Part shown: positions 7,494 to 15,513 of the stretch, in pieces
Position numbering within the stretch: the first letter of the stretch is position 1
Layout of the letters: each line of letters opens with the position of its first letter
Assembly (NCBI GenBank): GCA_016295245.1
Contig: JAEDLO010000007.1
Span: 1-37,959 of the forward strand
Source: Bacteroidales bacterium
GTDB taxonomy: Bacteria > Bacteroidota > Bacteroidia > Bacteroidales > UBA932
Length of the DNA: 37,959 nt
Reading direction: 5' to 3'
Notes under the pieces: generated by a model
What the model saw: the letters and a program-made list of their open reading frames with translations, nothing else
What the model was told of the DNA's origin: nothing
The model's database searches: none
Position numbers and translations under genes: made by a program

Positions 7494-8543
7494 ATGAAAC
7501 GTTTGCTGATAAATGCTGCCGCCTTAGCCCTTTGTGCGTCAGCATTCCTGTCCTGCAAGGAATTGCAGAACGTAATTGACAAATTTCATAAGGAAGACCC
7601 TGCACCGGAGCCTGTATGCGTCAAGGTCCAGGAAGTGAGCGCGACTGACGATGTGTCCCTGAGGACTTTTGTGGGCCGCGTAGAGCCTTCGCAGAACTTC
7701 GTGCTTACAGCCCCCTTCCCTGCAAAGGTGATGTCCATAAACATCAAGAAGGGACGTCAGGCAACGGCCGGTGAAGTGATAGCAGTCCTCAAATCCGAGA
7801 CTGTAGAATCGACCTATGAGATGGCCCGGGCAACTCTCGACCAGGCCCGTGATGCCTACGAGAGGATGATGAAGATATATCCCGGTGGCGTTACCGAAAT
7901 CCAGAAAATGGAGATGACGACCAATCTAAGAAAGGCTGAAGCTTCTTTCAAGGCGGCTCAGGATGCCTTGGATAAATGCACCGTCAAGGCGCCATATTCT
8001 GGTATAGTGGACGAGGTCTACATCGAGGAGGGCGTTGATCTTGCCCTCTCCTCCCCTATTGCCAAGATATTGAATGTCAGCGATGTAGAGATACATTTTC
8101 CGGTTCCGGAGAATGAGATTAAGGCCATCCGTGTCGGCGACCGCGCACAGGTAACGGTGCCTGCTGCCGATGCCTCGGTGGCGGCGAAGGTGATTGTCAG
8201 GGGTGTGGACGCATCCGCTCTTTCACACTCTTATGACTGTGTCCTGATACCGGACAGGGTCTGCCCTGACATCCTTCCGGGTATGGTCTGCAAGGTCCGT
8301 CTGAACTCCTACAACGGACGCAGGATCATAGTCCCTATGAGCAGCGTGATGACGGATTCTCGGGGCCGGTATGTATGGTGCGTGGATGACAATGGAATAG
8401 TCCTTAAAACGCCTGTCACTACCGAAGGCTTTGCCTCTGATGGAGTAATCGTTTCTGAAGGCCTTGTGGAAGGCGATCTGCTCGTAGTGGAAGGCCACAG
8501 GAAGGTTTCCGGCGGAATGAAGGTCAAAGTTGAAAGAGAATAA
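7494..8543 (+). CDS. RND efflux periplasmic adaptor (membrane fusion protein)
   Basis: A 349-residue HlyD/AcrA-type adaptor linking the inner-membrane RND pump to the TolC-like channel. It begins with a lipoprotein signal (A-F-L-S-C, Cys at about 21). Then come the first lipoyl half (VGRVEPSQNFVLTAPFPAKV, INIKKGRQATAGEVIAVL), a helical hairpin (about 95-150), the second lipoyl half (CTVKAPYSGIVDEVYIEEG), a beta-barrel domain and a membrane-proximal domain ending KVSGGMKVKVE. ATG 7494 is preferred to the earlier in-frame ATG at 7470, which lies inside the upstream gene. Its TAA shares one base with the permease ATG, so the two are translationally coupled. Substrates cannot be deduced. Confidence 0.93.
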   Translation: MKRLLINAAALALCASAFLSCKELQNVIDKFHKEDPAPEPVCVKVQEVSATDDVSLRTFVGRVEPSQNFVLTAPFPAKVMSINIKKGRQATAGEVIAVLKSETVESTYEMARATLDQARDAYERMMKIYPGGVTEIQKMEMTTNLRKAEASFKAAQDALDKCTVKAPYSGIVDEVYIEEGVDLALSSPIAKILNVSDVEIHFPVPENEIKAIRVGDRAQVTVPAADASVAAKVIVRGVDASALSHSYDCVLIPDRVCPDILPGMVCKVRLNSYNGRRIIVPMSSVMTDSRGRYVWCVDDNGIVLKTPVTTEGFASDGVIVSEGLVEGDLLVVEGHRKVSGGMKVKVERE

Positions 8544-11500
8544 TGGACAAGAACAGAGGAATAGCGGGTATTGCAAGCTGGGCCGTCGCCCAGAAGCACA
8601 TTGTATATACCCTCGTGGCCGGGCTTTGCATAGTCGGCCTGATCGGTCTTGTCAGGATTAATAAGGACGAGTTCCCTACTTTCACCATCAAGCAGGGTGT
8701 GGTGGTCGGTGTGTTCCCGGGTGCCACTGCCGAGGAGGTGGAGAATCGGCTCACCAAACAGCTCGAAGACCTGTTGTTCTCCGTCCCTGAAGTCAGAAGG
8801 GACAATCTGCGCAGCATCAGCAAGGATGGAATGTGCTACATCTACGCTGACCTGAAATGCAAAGTATCCGAAAAAGAAGAAATCTGGACCCGTATCAAGC
8901 AGAGACTTGACAGCCAGAAAGCCTTCCTGCCTTCCGGTGTCCTGTCAGTTATGGTTCTGGACGATTTCAACTCCCTGTCTTCAATGATGATAGCCCTGGA
9001 ATCCCCTGACAAAGGCTACCCGGAGCTTCAGGATTACGCAGACAGGCTTTCTTTGGAGCTGAAGCGAATCCCGGATCTTGCAAGAGTCCAGGTTCTGGGC
9101 AGCCAGCAGGAGGAAATAGCCATCATCCTCGACAGGGAGAAGCTGTCTGCCTATGCCATCAATCCTGCTGCCCTGACCCTCAGCTGGCAAGGCGAGGCGA
9201 TTCCTATCCCCGGCGGCCTGTTTGACAATCTCCATACGAGCGCACCCGTGCACGTGTACGGCAATGTCGGCGCCGAGAAGGAGATAGCGGAAAAGATAGT
9301 CTATTCCGATCCGGCAGGCAACCTCATCAGGCTCAAAGACATAGCCACAATCACCCGCAGGTCGGCTGACCCTGACGAATTCGTAAGCTATAACGGTCAC
9401 GCCTGTCTCATTCTTTCGGTCGAGATGCGCCCGGACAACAACATCGTCGCCTTCGGACAGGAGGTGGACAAGGTCCTCGAAGCCTTCTCCGCTACCCTCC
9501 CTCAGAGCGTGAGTGTCAGCCGGATAACCGATCAGCCAAAGATAGTCGGGGAATCCATCCTCTCCTTCCTTGTTGACCTGCTGCTCTCGATGCTTGTGGT
9601 CATCCTGGTGATGCTTACCCTCTTCCCTCTCCGCTCGGCTCTTATCGCCTGCACCGGAGTCCCGGTCTGCACTGCCATCACCATTGCCGTAATGTATGTC
9701 TGCGGTATGGATTTGAACACGGTGACCCTTGCGGCGCTGATAGTTGTGCTGGGTATGATTGTGGATGATTCCATCATTACGATGGACGGCTATATGAACA
9801 AGCTTGGCCAGGGCCTTGGCCGTATGGAAGCGGTAGCAGCAAGCATCAGAGAGCTCTTTGTGCCGACCTTTGTCGCCACGCTCGCAATCAGTGCAATGCT
9901 CTTCCCTATCAAGTTCCTGATTACTGGTTATCTTGGAGAGTTTGTCAAGCTCTTCCCTTGGGTAATCGCGATTTCGATGTTCACCTCTCTCATCTACGCA
10001 GTCACTGTCGTGCCGACGCTGGAGACCAGGTACATCACCTCTGCAACGGCGGGAAGCAAGGGCTTCATCTCCCGTATGCAGGCCAAATTCTTCGCTTTTC
10101 TGGAGAAATGCTATGGGGCTCTCGAGAGATTCTGCTTCAGGCATCCTGCCCTGACGGTATCTGCCGGAGTTATCGCTGTCGGTCTGGGAATCTTCTTATT
10201 CACTCAGCTCAACATCCAGATGATGCCTAAGGCAGCCCGCGATTTCTTCGCCATCGAACTTGAAGTTGAAGGCGGACAGGGTATCGAAAGGACCAAGGCG
10301 GTGACAGACAGCCTCCAGGCTATGCTCCTCAAGGACGAAAGGGTCAAGTCCGTCACGGCTTTCGTAGGTACAGGTGCACCGCGCTTCAATGCCCCATACG
10401 CCCCGATAACTCCTGACAAGACGGTTGCCCAGCTGGTTGTCAATACCCATTCGACCAAGGAAACCGAGAGCATAATCCGCGAGTATGAAAACAGATATGA
10501 GCATATAATCCCCGATGTGTCAATACGTTACAAGCAGATGGACTATCAGGATGTGGAAGCTCCCGTGATGATTACCCTCAAGGGTGAAGACCGCAAAGAC
10601 CTGCTCGTAGCCGCTGATTACATCAAGAAGTATATGCTGGGTATGGACAAGCAGCTCAAATGGGTTCATACCAGCGCAGACAACATCCAGCCTTCGGTAA
10701 AGATTCATCTGGACGACCAAGAGGCATCGCGGCTCGGCGTAAACAAGGCAGGCCTTGCCATCTCAATGATGGGAATCTATAACGGACAGAGCCTCGGGAC
10801 TATCTGGGAGGAGGATAAAGACCTTGCTGTCACCCTATACACCGAGGGTGTGGGTGCGGATATGGATTTCCAGTCTATCGGTTCACGAATGGTATCGACA
10901 GCCGTTCCGGGCATCAGCGTGCCGCTCAGGCAGATAGCCTCGATAGAGCCGGAATGGAGCAGCCGCCAGCTTGAACGCAAGTCGGGTGAAGAAAGCGTAA
11001 GCATCTTCGCCGATATGAAATATGGCAAAAGCCAGCCTGCGGCTATGAAACAGATAAAGGAATATGTTGAAAACGATATCATTCCGGGTCTTCCTGAGGG
11101 CACAGTAGTTGAATACGGCGGACTTACCGCAGCCAACCGCAAGCTCGGCCCCGAGATTGCCTGGTCCTTTGCCGCCGCAGTGCTGATTCTGCTGCTGTGT
11201 ATGTTATTCCATTTCAAGAAGCTTTCCCTCTCGTTGTTGACTCTTGTGATGAGCCTTCTGTGTCTGTTCGGCGCCTTCTTCGGACTCTGGATCTTCAATC
11301 TTGATTTCGGCCTGACCGCCGTTCTCGGCATCGTCAGCCTTATAGGCATCATCGTCCGTAACGGAATTGTTATGTATGAATACGCAGAAGAACTCAGGTT
11401 CTCGAAGGGCCTGGACGTCAAGACTGCTGCAATGGAAGCCGGCGCACGAAGGATGAAGCCTATCTTCCTGACCTCCTGCACCACGGCATTGGGAGTCCTT

Positions 11501-11653
11501 CCTATGGTCATCAGAGGCGACCTGCTCTGGCAACCTATGGGCGTTGTCATCTGCTTCGGAATAGTCTTCTCGATACTTCTGATAGTCCTGATTATGCCAG
11601 TTTCTTATTGGCTTGTCTTCAGAAACCAAAGGACACAAAACAACACGATATGA
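8543..11653 (+). CDS. RND family efflux permease (AcrB/MdtB-like)
   Basis: A 1036-residue proton-driven inner-membrane pump of the usual RND length: TM1 near residue 20, a large periplasmic loop, TM2-6, a second loop and TM8-12. The proton-relay pair in TM4 is present in GMIVDDSIITMDG (Asp408, Asp409). In TM10 the segment RNGIVMYEYAEE has Arg where AcrB has the relay Lys940, a substitution I associate with several Bacteroidota pumps. Porter-domain landmarks such as VVVGVFPGATAEEVE are present. Its start overlaps the adaptor stop by one base and its end overlaps the outer-membrane channel ATG by 4 bases, so the operon is tightly coupled. Substrate range is unknown. Confidence 0.95.
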   Translation: MDKNRGIAGIASWAVAQKHIVYTLVAGLCIVGLIGLVRINKDEFPTFTIKQGVVVGVFPGATAEEVENRLTKQLEDLLFSVPEVRRDNLRSISKDGMCYIYADLKCKVSEKEEIWTRIKQRLDSQKAFLPSGVLSVMVLDDFNSLSSMMIALESPDKGYPELQDYADRLSLELKRIPDLARVQVLGSQQEEIAIILDREKLSAYAINPAALTLSWQGEAIPIPGGLFDNLHTSAPVHVYGNVGAEKEIAEKIVYSDPAGNLIRLKDIATITRRSADPDEFVSYNGHACLILSVEMRPDNNIVAFGQEVDKVLEAFSATLPQSVSVSRITDQPKIVGESILSFLVDLLLSMLVVILVMLTLFPLRSALIACTGVPVCTAITIAVMYVCGMDLNTVTLAALIVVLGMIVDDSIITMDGYMNKLGQGLGRMEAVAASIRELFVPTFVATLAISAMLFPIKFLITGYLGEFVKLFPWVIAISMFTSLIYAVTVVPTLETRYITSATAGSKGFISRMQAKFFAFLEKCYGALERFCFRHPALTVSAGVIAVGLGIFLFTQLNIQMMPKAARDFFAIELEVEGGQGIERTKAVTDSLQAMLLKDERVKSVTAFVGTGAPRFNAPYAPITPDKTVAQLVVNTHSTKETESIIREYENRYEHIIPDVSIRYKQMDYQDVEAPVMITLKGEDRKDLLVAADYIKKYMLGMDKQLKWVHTSADNIQPSVKIHLDDQEASRLGVNKAGLAISMMGIYNGQSLGTIWEEDKDLAVTLYTEGVGADMDFQSIGSRMVSTAVPGISVPLRQIASIEPEWSSRQLERKSGEESVSIFADMKYGKSQPAAMKQIKEYVENDIIPGLPEGTVVEYGGLTAANRKLGPEIAWSFAAAVLILLLCMLFHFKKLSLSLLTLVMSLLCLFGAFFGLWIFNLDFGLTAVLGIVSLIGIIVRNGIVMYEYAEELRFSKGLDVKTAAMEAGARRMKPIFLTSCTTALGVLPMVIRGDLLWQPMGVVICFGIVFSILLIVLIMPVSYWLVFRNQRTQNNTI

Positions 11654-13056
11654 GAAAAAGAATAATATATATTGCGGCTCTTCTGTTTCTGCTCCCTCTC
11701 CCCCTCTCCCGGGCCCAGACCCATCTGGGGCTAACGCTTGAGCAGTGTAAGGATCTGTCCGAAAAGAACGATACGGACCTGAAGAATGCCGTCCTGGATA
11801 TCAGTTCCGCCAAGGCCCTCAGGCAGGAAGCCGTCAGCGAGTTCTTCCCTAAGCTTTCGCTTAACGCTCTGGGGTTCTATGCCCTCGACGAGCCGCTGCT
11901 CAAGATCGGCCTCAAGGATGTCCTCGGCAATTCCGACGGTGCGCAGAACCTGATAGACCAGATCGAGTCGGCCGCTCCCCTGTACGGAATCAACACCGTA
12001 GCGTCTTTCCTCGATTATGGCTATAACGCTTCCGCCCTGCTCACCCAGCCTATTTACGCAGGCGGGCGCATTGTGAACGGAAACAGGCTCGCCAAGCTGA
12101 ACTTGCAGGCTTCGCGCCTGAAAGCCGCTTCCGTCGCCAGGGACAAGAAAGTTGAAGTGGAAGAGAAATATTGGGCAGTCGTCTCTCTGGAAGAGAAACT
12201 TCTGACCGTCAACCAGGCGCTGAATACAATGGACACCCTCTTCAGGGACGTGCGCAACGCCTGCCTTGCCGGTTTTGCCCTTGATACTGACACGCTCAAA
12301 GTGAGCCTTGAGCGCAAGAGGCTCCAGGCTGACCGCACAAAGCTGCTCAGCGGCATCCGCCTCTCCAAGATGGACCTCTTCAACGCCATCGGCCAGAAGT
12401 ACTCCTATTTCGCTTCCGCTGCGAATGAGTCCGCCCCGTGGATAGATGAAATCGTCCTGCTTGACCGCCCTGCGCAGATGCAAGCGCCTGAGAATTACTA
12501 TGTTGACGGCGAGCTGGCTGCCCTTCGCAGCGAAGAGTCGCATCTGCTTGCACTTAACGTGGAGTCCGCAAGGCTCCAGAAAAAGATGGCCATCGGCGAG
12601 GCCCTGCCGCAGCTGGGTGTGGGCGTCGGTTACGGCTATGGCCGCTTCGTGGGCGACAGAGGGAGGTGGAACGGCAGCGTTTTCGCTATGGTGAAGATAC
12701 CTCTGACCGATTACGTGAAGGCCTCCGCGAAGGCGAAGCGTATGGAGAATGATGCCCAAAAGGCTGAGAATCAGCAGGAATACCTCAACGGGCAGCTCGT
12801 CCTCCAGATGCATAAGCTCTGGGAGGACCTCAATTGCTCATATGAGAAGATAGGCATAGCTGCCGATGAAGTCGCGCTTGGCGAGCTTGCAGAGAGCAGG
12901 ATGCTCGCGCGCTACCTGAGCGGTCAGGCTACCATTGCCGAACTGCTCACAGCCCGCACTGACCTGCGCCTCGCGCAGGACAAGCTGACGGAAGCCAGAA
13001 TTGAATACGCCAAGACCCTTTCCAGCTACCTCTCTAAATCAAGGACCGGAAACTAA
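11650..13056 (+). CDS. TolC-family outer-membrane efflux channel
   Basis: A 468-residue outer-membrane factor completing the tripartite pump. The signal peptide from MRKRIIYIAALLF ends near SRA-QT. The protein has the two-fold OEP architecture: LTLEQCKDLSEKND opening helix, long coiled-coil helices (for example around LAKLNLQASRLKAASVARDK), the aromatic strand ending ALLTQPIYAGGRI, and the second repeat with GVGYGYGRF and a TIAELLTARTDLRLAQDKL C-terminal helix. Start 11650 overlaps the permease TGA (ATGA); the longer frame from 11608 lies inside the permease gene. It ends in a 4-base convergent overlap with the deformylase gene and no terminator is visible there. Confidence 0.93.
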   Translation: MRKRIIYIAALLFLLPLPLSRAQTHLGLTLEQCKDLSEKNDTDLKNAVLDISSAKALRQEAVSEFFPKLSLNALGFYALDEPLLKIGLKDVLGNSDGAQNLIDQIESAAPLYGINTVASFLDYGYNASALLTQPIYAGGRIVNGNRLAKLNLQASRLKAASVARDKKVEVEEKYWAVVSLEEKLLTVNQALNTMDTLFRDVRNACLAGFALDTDTLKVSLERKRLQADRTKLLSGIRLSKMDLFNAIGQKYSYFASAANESAPWIDEIVLLDRPAQMQAPENYYVDGELAALRSEESHLLALNVESARLQKKMAIGEALPQLGVGVGYGYGRFVGDRGRWNGSVFAMVKIPLTDYVKASAKAKRMENDAQKAENQQEYLNGQLVLQMHKLWEDLNCSYEKIGIAADEVALGELAESRMLARYLSGQATIAELLTARTDLRLAQDKLTEARIEYAKTLSSYLSKSRTGN

Positions 13057-13655
13057 TCGAGATAGTCGGTATAAAGGACGCCGTCGAGATGATCACACTC
13101 GTGCTGGAAGATGACGGCGGTGAAGCCGGAGATGTTTTCAGTTGTGTCGCGAACTGGCAACTTGCCGCTTGGAGGCAAGGAGTAGCTAATTGTAATCTGC
13201 TGATATCTAGGCACTTCTCCCCTTCTGCCAGGCACGCTCAGGCAGCCTTCCGGGCCGGGTACGGTCTCCCCGTTTCGCGCGATGATGCGGATATTGGGGT
13301 AAACCTCAAAAGGCTCGCCCTGCTTGTCGAAGCGCTGGACGGCGACGATGCGGCGTGAGATGCCCACCTGGGGGCCTGCAATGCCCACACCGTCCTGCTC
13401 CGGAGAGGTGACGGTGGCAAGCATCTTGTCTCCCAGTTTCTTGAGGGTCTGCGAGCCAAGGGCGGCCGGGGCAATCTCCTCGCAGGGGCGTCTCAGGAAG
13501 AGGGAATCCTCGGGATTGTCCACCGTCAGGACGCGCAACAGTTCTCCCGACGCGTTGATAATAGAGAGCTCTTCTTTGCTCCAATCTGCTCTGTTACAGG
13601 CGCTTGTGGCCACGGCGAGCATAACCGCCAAGCTGAAATGGATGTACTTTTTCAT
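13053..13655 (-). CDS. Exported, probably lipid-anchored peptide deformylase homologue
   Basis: A 200-residue peptide deformylase with an N-terminal export signal. The three metal and catalytic motifs are intact: GVGIAGPQ (89-96, Gly replacing the second Ala of GxGxAAxQ), EGCLS (136-140) and HECDH (185-189). Known PDFs remove the N-formyl group from nascent proteins in the cytoplasm. Here residues 1-20 (MKKYIHFSLA, hydrophobic core, A-T-S-A-C) form a signal peptide with a plausible, non-ideal lipobox, followed by NRADWSKEE, so the enzyme is predicted outside the cytoplasm. ATG 13655 is chosen because it gives the signal; the ATG at 13676 adds seven polar residues. It lies 28 nt after the carboxypeptidase-regulatory-like gene, probably in one operon. 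The family is firm, the location likely, the substrate unknown. Confidence 0.87.
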   Translation of the reverse strand: MKKYIHFSLAVMLAVATSACNRADWSKEELSIINASGELLRVLTVDNPEDSLFLRRPCEEIAPAALGSQTLKKLGDKMLATVTSPEQDGVGIAGPQVGISRRIVAVQRFDKQGEPFEVYPNIRIIARNGETVPGPEGCLSVPGRRGEVPRYQQITISYSLPPSGKLPVRDTTENISGFTAVIFQHECDHLDGVLYTDYLD

Positions 13656-13683
13656 AAGGCAGTCAAAGTTAGACATTTTGAGC

Positions 13684-15099
13684 TTAGCGGCGTAGCTTTT
13701 TTACGGCATTCTCCAAAGATTCCGTAGGCTCGATAATATTATAGTCCTTCCAGAAGTCCTCGTCCCAATATACATTTACCATATCATAAAAGATTTGGCT
13801 TGACTTGAAGGCCTCCTGGCGGCTTATCGGATTCTGCGGCTGCTCATCCCGCTCCACAACGACCATCTCGGATCTTGCTGTGTAAACGGATGAGAAAAGG
13901 CGGCGCTTCCAGTCGCACTTGAAGCGTATCTCGTTGCGGATATAGCTCAGGTAAGCCACGTCACCCTGCAGCTTGTACTGGACGACCTGATGCACTTCCA
14001 AAGGACGGAAGCGGATTCCAAAAGGTTTCTTGCGCAGTATCGCGGACGTCGCCTTGTCAGTATCTGAGACGTCGAGGAAGTACTCCGCGCGGGTAATGGC
14101 CAGCTCTTCCCTGTCAATGTAAATACGTCCTTCGCACAGGGCATAATCCACGATGGCCCGGGGCTCGAAGCGGATGACATACTGGATGCGCCCGTCCATC
14201 ATCTCATAAGGTTCCAGGATGAAACTGTAGTAATCCAGAGTCTGGAGATTGAACAGAATGTCAGGGTTCTTGACTATATCAAGATACAGGGATTGTGTCG
14301 GACCGCCCTCCACTTTTACGGCTAGAGTATCGGATGCTTTCTGGCTCATAAGGCGTCTGGCCTTTGTCAGCCTTACCCTGTCACGGTCGGGGTCACGACG
14401 CAGATACGGGGTCTTGTACACATCCATCATCGCCTCGGACACGGAGATATAGCGCTGGCCCTTCTGGACGGTCTCGCGGTAGAATGACTGCAACTGATTG
14501 TTGGTACGCGGGTAGTTCTCAGGGATGTTCCGAAGTGCCTCCTCGACCAGCTGGCGGGCATCCGCACCGAAGATCAGTGCCTCATCCAACTGCCGCGCCG
14601 TTGGCGTCATCCAGATGGTGACAGTGTGGTTCGCCGAGAAAATTTGGGGGGCGGTTTGGTTGGTTTGGTTGGTTTGGTTGGCGCTTAGTTCGGTATTGGG
14701 ACTATTGGATGGGTTGAAGGCTTTTTGCTTGGTGCTGGAAGTACTGTTTGGGTTGGAGTCGGAAGAGAATGCGGTTATTTCACTGGTGGCGGGAATCAAC
14801 ATACTGGTATTCTGATAGCCGATGTGTGAAAACTCCAGATTCCGAGAAGTCAGCGCGCCAGAAATCTTCAGCGAAAAGACCCCGTCAGCATTAGTGACCG
14901 TGCCTATAGAAGTCCCGACTAGCGTAACCGTGACATTCTCCATCCTCCTGCGAGTCTCGCGATCCCGCACCGTTCCCGTGATAGTGATGCCATTATTATC
15001 AAGATCAAAGTCTGCCTCCTGCGCTCTGGAAGGAATAACTACAGCGCTCCCAAGGAGCAAAATCCCGAGAAGCACGAAATACTTATATAAGGCTCTCAT
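13684..15099 (-). CDS. Carboxypeptidase-regulatory-like domain surface protein
   Basis: A 471-residue secreted protein. The signal peptide from MRALYKYFVLLG ends at SRA-QE. Next is a CarboxypepD_reg-like beta-sandwich (ITGTVRDRETRRRMENVTV, IGTVTNADGVFSLK, LEFSHIGYQ), then a Ser/Asn/Thr-rich linker of about 50 residues containing a triplicated N-Q-T unit. A conserved Bacteroidota region follows (A-L-R-N-I-P-E-N-Y-P, QSFYRETVQKGQRYISVSEAMMDVYK), ending in a beta-rich domain. Such proteins are envelope-associated and mostly uncharacterised. ATG 15099 is chosen for its signal peptide; the upstream frame to 15210 has no such feature. A -7 box lies 5 nt upstream. The deformylase gene follows 28 nt downstream. 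Confidence 0.82.
   Translation of the reverse strand: MRALYKYFVLLGILLLGSAVVIPSRAQEADFDLDNNGITITGTVRDRETRRRMENVTVTLVGTSIGTVTNADGVFSLKISGALTSRNLEFSHIGYQNTSMLIPATSEITAFSSDSNPNSTSSTKQKAFNPSNSPNTELSANQTNQTNQTAPQIFSANHTVTIWMTPTARQLDEALIFGADARQLVEEALRNIPENYPRTNNQLQSFYRETVQKGQRYISVSEAMMDVYKTPYLRRDPDRDRVRLTKARRLMSQKASDTLAVKVEGGPTQSLYLDIVKNPDILFNLQTLDYYSFILEPYEMMDGRIQYVIRFEPRAIVDYALCEGRIYIDREELAITRAEYFLDVSDTDKATSAILRKKPFGIRFRPLEVHQVVQYKLQGDVAYLSYIRNEIRFKCDWKRRLFSSVYTARSEMVVVERDEQPQNPISRQEAFKSSQIFYDMVNVYWDEDFWKDYNIIEPTESLENAVKKLRR
14653..14679 (-). repeat. Three tandem 9-bp repeats coding for N-Q-T
   Basis: GGTTTGGTT occurs three times in a row on the plus strand, reading AACCAAACC (Asn-Gln-Thr) in the gene. 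The flank is G-rich (GGGGGGC just left of it). Repeat slippage would change linker length by three residues without shifting the frame. Confidence 0.9.
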
Positions 15100-15104
15100 T
15101 GTGA

Positions 15105-15112
15105 CAAAATTA
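15105..15112 (-). promoter_or_regulatory. -7 box abutting the start of the carboxypeptidase-regulatory-like gene
   Basis: Read on the minus strand this is TAATTTTG, matching TAnnTTTG, and only 5 nt separate it from the ATG at 15099. A TTTG lies 23 nt further upstream (15136-15139), 3 nt more than the ideal spacing. The transcript would have almost no leader. Confidence 0.45.
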
Positions 15113-15323
15113 CGTCCATCTGTCACGAATGTACTCAAAATAATCGAAAACAAAACATATCCTCCCAAACAAAATGACCTGCGGAATCCTAATTTGCCTC
15201 GGTCAAACATATTTCAGCCTCACCACCGCTTCTTCATTGTTGGTATACTACCACCACCTCCTTTGGTCGATCTCTACGATCCAGCCACCGGTACAAAAAC
15301 GACCTCATGACTCCATCTGCAAA

Positions 15324-15383
15324 TCACCTGCGCACCCAATGTGCCTCACAGGTACTTCTGGAAGGGGTCGCCCGCGCAGGTGA
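15324..15383. repeat. 60-bp element with TCACCTGCGC/GCGCAGGTGA ends, copy 1
   Basis: Perfect 10-bp terminal inverted repeats (15324-15333 and 15374-15383) bound a 40-nt interior that shares CACCCAAT and ACTTCTGGA-n-GGGGTC blocks with copy 2. Both copies are exactly 60 bp and sit 73 bp apart start to start. It could be a REP-like intergenic repeat or a transcript hairpin. It lies 3' of the PL26-like gene. Confidence 0.8.
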
Positions 15384-15396
15384 AGGGATAAAGGTC

Positions 15397-15456
15397 TCAC
15401 CTGCGCACCCAATAGGCCCCAGAACCACTTCTGGAGGGGGTCAAGCGCGCAGGTGA
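15397..15456. repeat. 60-bp element with TCACCTGCGC/GCGCAGGTGA ends, copy 2
   Basis: Same terminal 10-bp inverted repeats (15397-15406 and 15447-15456) and the same total length as copy 1. The interior diverges in the middle but keeps CACCCAAT and ACTTCTGGAGGGGGTC. After each copy a short tail ends in GGTC. The conserved ends with a drifting interior resemble a small repeat unit rather than a decayed gene. Confidence 0.8.
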
Positions 15457-15513
15457 ATGCATAATGGTCCAATATGCTGCCCTCAGAGCCAACACCCTTT
15501 GTGCTGACAAGAG

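Larger units (their letters stand above)
15100..15513. other. Intergenic region between two leftward genes
   Basis: These 414 bases lie between the PL26-like gene (which ends at 15514) and the carboxypeptidase-regulatory-like gene (which starts at 15099). The left part holds that gene's -7 box. I see no credible gene; short frames here show no domain or codon pattern. The notable content is the pair of 60-bp inverted-repeat elements at 15324-15456. No clear intrinsic terminator for the PL26-like gene is visible unless those elements serve as one. Confidence 0.6.

Noticed and set aside
8981..10144. A 387-codon minus-strand frame inside the RND permease
   Set aside because: It is antisense to an intact, highly conserved permease, is rich in charged residues without a domain, and has no promoter or partner gene. 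Other long antisense frames (11731-12813, 16972-17847, 20068-21228, 25581-26708) were rejected for the same reason.
13656..13676. Upstream ATG that would place seven residues before the deformylase signal peptide
   Set aside because: The added residues M-S-N-F-D-C-L are polar or acidic and would spoil the basic n-region; the ATG at 13655 gives a normal signal peptide.
15174..15383. Short plus-strand frames in the 15.1-15.5 kb gap as a small gene
   Set aside because: No start context, domain or signal peptide is visible; the frame ends in the repeat element and composition looks random.
15324..15456. The two repeats as a CRISPR array or as tRNA-like structures
   Set aside because: Only two units exist, the conserved parts are inverted ends rather than direct repeats with unique spacers, there are no cas genes, and no cloverleaf can be drawn.
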